From the NCBI GenBank assembly GCA_037447655.1, contig JBBHKE010002818.1:96757-160756 (forward strand): DNA of 64,000 nucleotides. The letters run 5' to 3'. The notes below the pieces were generated by a model, which saw only the letters and a program-made list of their open reading frames with translations, did no database searches and was not told the DNA's origin. A program made the translations under genes and the position numbers. This DNA comes from Zygnema cylindricum. Taxonomy: Eukaryota; Streptophyta; Zygnematophyceae; Zygnematales; Zygnemataceae. Shown piece by piece: positions 22,059 to 31,851 of the stretch. Position 1 is the first letter of the stretch. The number at the start of each line of letters is the position of its first letter.

Positions 22059-23888
22059 TTTAGGGAATTGATCATGATAGTGACTATTTTGGTTGCGCAT
22101 AGTCACTTACGTCATTTTGTAAAAAAATGTACGTTTGAAGTACACATTGGTTCAAATAAAGTCCCGTTGAGTACAAATTTGACGGTCAATCGGTTTGACA
22201 ACGTTGACTTTCAAAATATTGTTTCAACTGCTTAAAATTTTGCCGGCGCTTGCGGACGTCGACTGTTATAATAAAATTAGCAACTCACACGGCCGTCGAA
22301 CGTTTACGGTAACAAAATTGCGGCAACCACATGTAAATAAAAGTTTTACAGACAATGACTTTTTGTCTTTACGTGAGCTCCACAGTGAGAGCTCTTAGCC
22401 ACAAAATTGAAATTTAATCGTCTAAGCGTTACATTGAACTTAGACGCAAAGTGAAACGAAACCTCTTTAAACTAAAGTAGTATAAATCTTGTACGCAAAT
22501 ATTAAAACGCACGAAACAAAATAAACTTTGTACACTATAATAAAACGAACCGGCGTAAAAATATAAATTGAAATTAAAATGAAAAAAATACGCGTCGTTG
22601 CGCGCGATGAAATCGAGCCACACTATCTACAAATCAACATTCTTACATTGACAGCAAAATTTCGTTTCGTGCGTTTTAATATTTCGTTTCGTTTCGTGCG
22701 TTTAAAGCGGCAATACCTTTGTACGGACGATCCTACTACGATCTTGTCAATGTAAGTATGTTGATTCGTAAATAGCGTGGCTCGATTATTGCTAATTTTA
22801 TTATGACGGTCGACGTTCGCAGCGCGGCAAAATTTTAAGCGGTTGAAATAATATTATGAAAGTCAAAAATGTCCAACCGATTGACCGTCAAATTTACACT
22901 CAACGGTACACCGTGAATCGTTATTAGCCTTATGTACGCTATATCGGCACCCCAAAATTTTGACATTGATACCTTAAATAAAATAAAGTACACTATTTAA
23001 GAAAGTGGACCATAACCTGCCACGTCTCCTGGCACTAAATTAGAATGAATGACGCTAATTTTTTCTTTACACTAATAATTTCTATACGCTAATAACGATT
23101 CAAGGTGTACTTTATTTGTACCAATGTGTACTTCAAACGTACGTCTTTTGACAAAATGACGTAAGTGACTGTGCGCAACCAAAACAGTCACTGTCATGAT
23201 CAATTCCCTAAATAAAATGGCTGCGCGCAGGTAGTTACTTCACATGAGCTCCACTGTGAAAGCACACACCGACATTTGACTTACCCGCAAAAATGGAATC
23301 TAATCGCGAACCGTTACGCTGAACTTGGACACAAATTAAAGGACGACCTACAACATGCATAAACTCGCACGAAACGAAATAAACTTCGTACAAAATATAA
23401 AAGCGTACCCGCGTATAAATACCAATTAAACTAAAATGACGCGTCGTCACGCGCGACCAAATGAAGGCACACTATTTACGAATCAACATTCTTACATTGA
23501 AAACTTACTTCACATTGACTCACATTGTCGGTGTGTGCTTTCACAGTGGAGCTCACGTGAAGTGAGTAACTACACCGCGCATCGTTATTAGTGTCAAAGT
23601 TTAAATAGTGTGTAAGTAAATATACCGTCATTGACGCTAATTAAGAATTTGAAAATTAAAAAAAAATAGGTTTATTCTAATTTCAGTGTTCACGGTAGAC
23701 GTTCGCAAGCGCGACACTTTTTTAACCGCCGTTACAATATTTCGCCAGTCAAAGTTGTTCGACGGATTGACCGTCAAATCTGAACTTAAAAGTACGTAGC
23801 TTGTACGAAACTGTACATCAAATGTACAATTTCTGACAACTATCTGCGCGCAGCAAAAATCGTCTCTGCGATTAGCAATTCCCTTAAA
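22059..23888. mobile_element. Long-inverted-repeat (foldback/Mutator-like) composite element
   Basis: A ~250-350-bp arm beginning TTTAGGGAATTGATCATGA occurs at the left end and recurs inverted ending near 23,212. A third arm lies inverted at the right end (23,640-23,888). All share GACGGTCAAT, CTTTGACT/GTTGACT and the GCGGACGTCGAC region. Inner segments at 22,370-22,660 and 23,235-23,500 are related to each other. A 12-bp direct repeat TTATATATTAAA flanks the whole unit (22,047-22,058 and 23,889-23,900), as expected for a target-site duplication. No transposase is seen. It ends about 370 bp upstream of the eIF3m start codon. Confidence 0.7.
22906..23110. mobile_element. GTAC-ended MITE (family A) nested in the foldback arm
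   Basis: A 205-bp near copy of the element at 15,967-16,178. The undisrupted left arm of the foldback (22,145-22,190) gives the empty site. Arm sequence CTCAACG-GTAC-TTTATTTG is split, with GTAC at both element ends, and the other arm has GGAC at that position. Confidence 0.85.
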
Positions 23889-23908
23889 TTATATATTAAA
23901 TTGATTTC

Positions 23909-23917
23909 AAACCCTAA
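23909..23917 (+). promoter_or_regulatory. Telo-box upstream of eIF3m
   Basis: AAACCCTAA, 340 bp before the eIF3m ATG. Telo-boxes are typical of promoters of plant translation-machinery genes. A second copy is at 24,051-24,059. Confidence 0.5.
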
Positions 23918-24050
23918 CTCCCCATAGAACCGCATTCCAGCAAACCCTGTCTTCGCTTCCTGAACCCTCGCGAACCTCCGTTTCAAATTCTCGGGGCGTC
24001 GCTGCCACTCCCTCGCGCCTTTCGCTTCGCCTCGCTTTCTTCTCCAGCCG

Positions 24051-24059
24051 AAACCCTAA
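24051..24059 (+). promoter_or_regulatory. Telo-box near the eIF3m 5' UTR
   Basis: AAACCCTAA, followed by a roughly 170-bp CT-rich leader (24,080-24,245) directly before the start codon. Telo-box plus pyrimidine-rich leader is a known arrangement in plant ribosomal-protein and translation-factor genes. Confidence 0.5.
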
Positions 24060-24198
24060 TTTCGGGCGGGGAATCACTGTCCCTTCCTCTCTCTCTCTCT
24101 CTCTCTCTCTCGCGCGTTTCTCTCGCGTTTTCTCTCGCGTTTCTCTCCCTCTTTTTCTCTCCCTCCTCTCTCTCTTTCTCTCTCCCTATTTTTTTTTT

Positions 24199-24244
<46 letters not shown>

Positions 24245-24256
24245 TATCCCTAAAAA

Positions 24257-27200
24257 ATGGCGGCCACTCTGGTGTGGACGCTGGACGAGGAGGCGGCGTT
24301 GGCGGTGGCGCGATTTGCGGCGGAGATGGCGTGGGCGGACGCAGGGGAGGAGGTAAGGAAGGTTGGAGGGGGGAGGGGAGGGGAGGGGAGGGGAGGGGAG
24401 GGGAATGGAGGGGAGGGGAGGGGAGGGGAGGGGAAGGGGAAGGGGAGGGGAAGGGGAGGAGGTAAGGAAGGTTGGAGGGGAAGGGGGCAGAGGAGGGGAG
24501 GGGAGGGGAAGGGAAGGGAGGGGAAGGGGATGTGCTGGGGGACGTGGAGGTGAGGAGGAGGAAGGGAGAATGCAGAAAATGCAGAGAGGGTGATGGGGAG
24601 ACAGGACCAAAGGGAGGGGGTGAGGGAAGGCGTAAGCTAGTGAAGAATTAGGCCGTGAAGTGTCGGAGGTGAGGGGGAGAGGGAGAGAGGGACAGAGAGG
24701 GAGAGGGAAGGGAGAGGGAGAGAGGGAGAGGTAGAGTGAGGGATTTTAGGGTTTTCTATGGGTTTTCAGGGTTTAATTATTTTATTTTAATTGTTCCTAG
24801 TTTGTTCGTTTAGATATCAAAAAGAAGAAAAATAAAGTATTCTCTTTTCCTAAATTAAATAAAAAATTAAAGAAAAATAGAATGTAGTGTACCCTTTCGA
24901 AATCTTTTTTTTCATGTTTTTTTTTTTGATCAAATTCAGAAATCAATGAAATCGGGGATAAAAGATTATTAGTCAAGTTTTATTGGCTTATTGAATAATG
25001 TTTTTGTTTTTTTTTTTAGTTTTTCTTTTTTGTCTGGTAGAAGGTCCCATGAAAAAAACAGACAGGTGATGAGTTAAAAAAAATAATCGGAATGAAAAAC
25101 CCTAAAACTATTAAAAACCTCTATTAAATTTCTCAAACTAAACCAAAACCTACCCGAAAGAAATCTAGTTTTCTTCCCTTTTTTTTTGCATTTTTTTTAG
25201 ACATTATGTCTTACGTCCAAGATTTGAAGTCTTAAGTTAATTCTTTTCAATTCCAGTTTTATCCTTTTCATATCGTTTACTTTTCTTTGTCGTTTCTAAT
25301 TTTGTCGTTCCTATTTTTTTTTGTCGTCTGTAATTTTTCTGTCCTTTTCTCGTTTCTTATAATTTGCTATTTCTGGCTTTTTGTCATTTCCCAATCATTT
25401 CTGTTTTTTTGTCAATTCTAAGTAGTTTTTTTTTTCTATCGTTTCTATTTTTTTATTATTGTTTTTATATTATAGGTTTCAGCAAAACACGTTTCTCAAT
25501 TTTGTTTGGAGGCGGAGCAATTATTAACTGATGGACGAAATGTAGAGCTTGTCCGACTCCTCACCACTTCTTCCGATATTATTTTGGCAAATGCATCTGA
25601 AAAAGGTGAAAATCCACAATTTAATTATCTTATGTGTCCTTTTTCTTTCTTTTGCCCCATTCTAACACTCTTTTGTAATGCTTGTCCTCGATATTATTTC
25701 GGCAAATGTATCGGAATAAGGTGAAAATGTACAAATTTAATTTTAATTTTTTATTTTCTTTTGTCCGTTTTTTTTTCTTTTCTTTTGCTATTCTGCCCCT
25801 TTTTAATCTTCTGATATTAGTGCTTCCCTTCTCTTCCTTTCCTCTCCCATCCTTCCCTTGCATCCCCTTCTCTCCCCTCCCCTCCCCTCCCCTCCCTTCC
25901 CCTCCCTTCCCCTTCTCCTCTCCCTTCCCTTCCCCCATTGAAAATGTTTTCTGAGTTCCGGAGCATTAAAAAACAAAAAAACATCTTAAATTTGAACTTT
26001 TTTTTTTTCCCCCTAATTTTGGATTTTTTTTTGAGATCTCGACTCAAAAGTATTTTTTTTCTTAGCTTTTATTAATTTTTATTTATCTTTCATTCATCAT
26101 TACTTTTGGACCTTTTAACCAGGGAGTCTATTTCAACTCTCCCTTCCCCCCTCCCTCCTTCCTTCCTTCCTCCCTCCCTCGCCCTCCCTCTCCCGTCCCT
26201 CCCTCCCTCCCTCCCTCCCTCCCTCCCTCCTTCTCCCTCCTTTCCTTCATCTCTCTCTCCCTCTCTCCCTCTCTCCCCTAAACTATTTTTCGAGCCTACA
26301 TTTTAACCTTCTTCAAGTATTAACTTAGGGAGTGTCATTTCTGGGTACAGATGTGGAGTGTATATTTGGTAATTAGTAACTTTGTGAAGAGGAGGAGGGA
26401 GGGGAGGGAGAGGAGGCGGAAGTGATAGCCAATGAGATTGCAGGAAAACTGACGGCGAATTTTTCGGAGAAACCGGCGCTTCGTCTCAAACTGTGAGTTG
26501 GGAAAAAATGGGTCTTTTATTATATTTCTTTATTTTTAGTTTTTTGTATTTGTTTTTCGTCTCGCATATTTTTTTTTTCTCTCTTTCTCTCTCGCTCTCT
26601 CTCTTTCTCTCTCTCTCCCACTCCCTCTCCCTCCATTTCATTCATTCATTCGTCACTCACTCTCTCCCTCTCCCTCCATCTCATTCCTTCATTCAGTCAC
26701 TCTCTCTCTCCCCTCTCCCTCCATCTCATTCCTTCATTCCCTCACTCCCTCTCTCCCCTCTCTTTTTGCAGCCTCATCTGTTTGTATAACCTCCTCCCTT
26801 CTTCGAAAGCTAGATACTCCCTTTTCATGCGAGCCTTAAACTTTTCTGTTCAAGGGAAAGTAACGGAACTGATGGTTCCATGCTTCAAACGGCTTGATAC
26901 GTTTATTCGAGAATGGGGGAGTAGGGACAAGAGAACAAAGGACTTTATATTTGGCAGTTACTAATATTCTTAAGGATACAAAAGGGTAAGTCTTTCTTCC
27001 CAAATATTCTCAAGGATACAAAATAGTAGTACGTTTATCTCCCTCCTTACCGTCCACTATCTCTCTCTCCTATCGGCTGTCTCCTACTCTCTCCTCCTTC
27101 CCCCCCTCTCCTCTCTCTCTTTCTCTCTCTCCTGGCTCACTGCCCTCCCCCTTCCACTCTCTCTCCCCTCCTGCCTGTCTCCTTCTTCCCTCCACTTTTA

Positions 27201-29852
27201 CTTATTCAGTACGGTAATGCATTAGTTATAACTGTACAAAAAGTACAGTAGGACGGTACAGAAAGCTTGTCTCTCCTCTCCCGTTCTCCTTTTCTCTTCA
27301 TCTCTCCCATCTTCCCACTCTCTTCCTCCCTCTTTTTTATTTCCTTGCCCTCCCTCCTCGCTCTGCCATCCCTTGTTCTTTTTACCCTTTTCTGTCTCTT
27401 TCTCTCTACCTTACCCTCTCTCTACCTCTCTTCTCCTTCTCTCACTCTTTCCTGTTTCTGTTCTCTAACCTGTGACCCTCTCTTCCTTTTTTTCCACATC
27501 AGCGGGAGTGTCCTTTTACTTGGGTCCTCTCTCTTCCCCTCTCTAATTCCGTGCCCTTCCCTCTCTATCATCTTTCTCCTATTCCATATTTGCCTTCTTC
27601 TCTCTTTCTCTTTGCGTTCTTGAACCTGCCTAACTTCTATAAGTCTCTCTCACCTCCTGTTCCTATTTTCTCCTCTCTCTCTCTCTCTCCTCTCCTCCCT
27701 CTCTCTCTTTCTATCTCTGTCCGGTTGCAAGACTTCACTTCCATCGTGACTAAACTCCACTGACTGAACGCGACCTTCGTCAATTGCCCGCGAGAAACCA
27801 CTGTATCGCAATCTTGACAATGCTGGAGAGTCATTTTCTGGTACCTGTGTCACATTATTGGTCACATTGCTCGTAAGAGATGGAGCCTCCATGTTTTTGG
27901 TGCATCTGTAGTCAAATTCTTGAGAGTAAGCAATTCTAGAGGAACTTTCAACTGGAACAGAAAGAGGGGGTAAAGATAACTCATCAAGATCTAAAGCTGA
28001 AGGAGCCGTAAAGGACGCAGAACTTACTGTAGTCACAAAACCACCAACTAAACTGTGAAAGTAATTGGCTGTCCTGGAAACCTTCCAACAACTAACTTCG
28101 TTTCTTGCATCTCGTGTCTCCAAAACGTATTCCAATTTAGGAAAATAACTGAAATTAAACCGATGAATGTGGAAATCTCTTAGATAAGTTGTCAGAGCCA
28201 GAGAAGTTGTTAAATGTTGGCCAAAAATTTAGCTTTGAAAAAGTACCATTCGAGTGTGATTCGCTCCCTTCTGCAGAGAACTCGAGAAGGAATTTTTTTT
28301 GAGCACAGAAGCCCGTTTTTTCTGCTACATGCACCAGTGGAGGAAATAGGTTGCCGCTGAAATATGTTGCGAGATGATGACGTCAGAAGAGATGCCATAG
28401 GTGAAAAGTTACTGGAACAAGAATTTGTCCTTAACGCTTCCTAAACAATTTGGACGTTCTGATTAGCTAGTCCAGGAGTTTGAGTTTCAACAACTGTACT
28501 AAAGAGACAAAACTGTAAGAAGTATAAAATGAAAGAACTAAAATTCTTTGTGGTAAAGTACTTGGCACTTTTAGTTTTCTGCCCTCACTCTTTTCTCCCT
28601 CCTCTCCGACACTCCCAGCCTAATTCTCAACTGTTCCTCTTCTCCCCCTTTTCTCCTCCCCCCTCTCTCTCCCTTTAACCTCTCTTCTCTCACTCCTTTC
28701 CTCTCTCTCTCCCTTCGCCTCCCCTCTCTCTCCCTCTCCCTCTCTCTCTCAGGTCCGCAAGATAGTCCTACCTCTACCCGGTGAAATACTTGGGCACTGT
28801 TACTTTTTCCGCCCTTTCTTCTCTCCCTCTCTTCTCCTCTTCTATCTTCCTCTACTGCCTAATTCTCATCTCTAACTGCGCCTCCTCTCTCTCCCTCTCT
28901 CTCTCTCTCAGGTCCGCAAGAGAGTCCTTCCTCTACCTGGTGAAGTACCTGGGCACCTTTACAGGGGAGGATTCATCCACACTAATTGGGGCGAGGGAGG
29001 AGGCTCTTCGTGCAGCCATAGAATTTATGAAGGCTCCCGACCTTTTTCAGGTACGGTTTTTCTTTTTTCTTGTGAACTTTCTAGTCCTCTTCCTATGAAA
29101 ATGTTCTTTTTTCTGCAAACTGGATTTTTTTTTTTTTTCTGCAAACTGAAAACCAAGAGAGGAGGAGCGAGAGGGAGAGTGTGCCAAAAGAGGAAGAGGG
29201 AGAGAGAGAAGATAGAAGTCGAGAGAGAGAGGGAGAGAAACAGAGGAGGGAGGAGGAGCGCGAGTGTGTAAACCAGAGAAAGGGAGAGAGAGGTGATAGA
29301 GAGAAGTAGAGAGAGAGAGAGAGAGACGAGGAGCGAGAGAGTGTAAACCAGTGAAAGAGAGAGAGGGAGGAGATAGAGAGAAGCCAGGAGAGGGTTTTCA
29401 AAAGTTTTACTTTATATAATACGCTACTTCATCTGAAATTCAATGAGGTTATTCTCATGAAAATCCCAAAAAAGTCTAGTTTTTCATTGTTTTGTCATTA
29501 TTTGTTATTGATTCCACTCTCCCTCCCTTTCCCTCTCCATCTCCCTCCCCCTCGCCCTCTCTCTCTCTCCCGCTTCCTCCCTCTCTCTCCCCCTTTCTCC
29601 CTCTCTCTCTCCCTCTCCTTTTTCAGAGCGACCTTTTGGAAATGCCACCTGTCCTCCAATTGGAGAAAGACCCGCTCTATGCTCCCGTCACGACACTTTT
29701 ACGGATATTTTTAACGGGACATGTTGATGATTATCTCAAATTTTACGCTCAAAATAGCAAGGTTATTTCGTCTTTCGGTGCGTCTCTCTCTCTCTCTCTC
29801 TCCGTCCCCCTCTTTTTCCCTCTTTCTCTCTCTTTCTCTCTCTTAATCTCTT

Positions 29853-29904
<52 letters not shown>

Positions 29905-29929
29905 CCTCTTTTTCTCTCTCTCTCTCTCA

Positions 29930-30022
<93 letters not shown>

Positions 30023-31805
30023 AATATTTACTTTGATATGTCAAAAACAAGGAATCAAATTAGTACCCTTGGTTTTTTGTGTAATATATAGATTTCGTTT
30101 TTTGTATTTAGTTGTTAGTATGTAGTATTTAGTTATTAATATTTATTATAAATTTTAGATAGGATTTAGAATGTAGTATTCAATTTAAGATTTACTTTTG
30201 TATTTTTTTTTTTTGCTCTTCTGATTTATTAATTTAAAAATATTTAGAAGCTGGGTTCCTAACTCTTTTGACTTTTTTTTGTCTCGCGGTTAAAAACATT
30301 AATTTTTTGTTTGGATTAAAAAACATGTCTTTTGTACAAGTGAAAAATCTAAACATATCTTTGGTTTTTACGATGTTTTTGTTTTTATAATTTTATATAT
30401 TTATTCCCGTTCTTATTTTCTTTCTTTTTTTTTGTTTTTTGGGCTCTTTTTAATATGTGGTATAGTAGAACTTATTCCTGTTCTTTTTCTCTTTCTTTTT
30501 GTGTGTCGGTTTTTTTTTTTAAATGGGGGTATAGTACGGTTTATTCCTGTTCTTTGTCTTCTTATTTCTTAATATTTGTTTCTTACGTTGGGTGGTTTTT
30601 TTTAAATGGGGTATAATAGGGATTTTTCCTGTTTTTTATCTCTTTATTTCTTAATTAACTGTTTTTTTCATTGGTTTTTTTTGATGGGGTATAATAGGGC
30701 TTGTTCACGAGGACAATTTAAACAAAATGCGACTTTTGTCACTCGCAGCTTTGGCTTCGGAAAGTGAAGATGGGACAATAAAATACACTCAAATCCAGGA
30801 AACTTTGCAGGTAAAAAATATATTTATATATACAAAAAATAATTTACTTATAACAAAAAAGTTCTGAAAATCAAACACCCGAACTGAAAAAAACAGAAAA
30901 AAAAAGAAAAAAAAAGTTGGTGATGGCCCCGGAAAGTGAAAGTGGGAAAAAAAAATATACTCAAGTCTGTGAAACTTTGCAGGTAAAAAGTATATCTATA
31001 CAAAAAATAAAAAATAAAATTATTTATAACAATATAGTGTGGGAAAAGGAATTCCAAAAAATACAAAAAAAAAAATGAAAAAAAAAGTTGGTGATGATGG
31101 GACAATAAAATACACTGAAGTAAAGTTTACAGGTAAAAAAGAAAAAAATAATAATAACAAAAACTGAGGGAAAACGCACACAAGCCAAAAAAAAAAAAAA
31201 AATGTCTTTTGTGGTGTTCATCTCTGTTTTTGATTTGTACTTTTGTGGTGTAGGTTTTATGGCCTTTAACGGTGTTCCTTTTGTCCCGATTTTTTTTTTT
31301 TTTTTTGGGTTTTTTTTTTTTTCTTTTTTTTTTCTTTTTTTTTTTTTTTGTTTTTTTTTTTTTTTTTTAGGGTTTTGTTTTTGTCCTTTTGTTGTCTTTT
31401 TTTTGTTTTTTGTTTTTTTTTTTTGTTGTACACTGTCAGAAGTGGTGTTAACTTTTCTACCAACTTTTGTCCTTTTGTGTTTTTTTTCTCCTTTACGGTG
31501 TGAACTTTTCTACCAACCTCTGTCCTTTTTCTGGCGTCGATTCTCGTCTATAATGCTGCCTTTTTTGCCAACTTTTGTCCTTTTGTGGAATCGACTTTTA
31601 ATATTTTATGGCAATGCCTTTTGCGCTGACTTTTTGGTCCTAAATCATTTTTTTGTCTTTTCTGGCTTTGACTTTTGACAGGTGTCTCATGATGACGTGG
31701 AGCTTTGGGTGGTTAAGGCCATCGCTGCAAAACTGATTGAAGGGAAAATGGATCAAATGAGAGAAACCGTCATTATCAAGTAGCGCTCTCTCTGTGTCTC
31801 TCTCA

Positions 31806-31851
<46 letters not shown>

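Noticed and set aside
24074-24610. 178-codon minus-strand frame over the eIF3m first exon
   Set aside because: Shadow of CT and GGGGA repeats; eIF3m homology fixes the plus strand.
29763-30091. Long Ser/Leu and Arg/Glu frames
   Set aside because: Translation of a (CT)n microsatellite.
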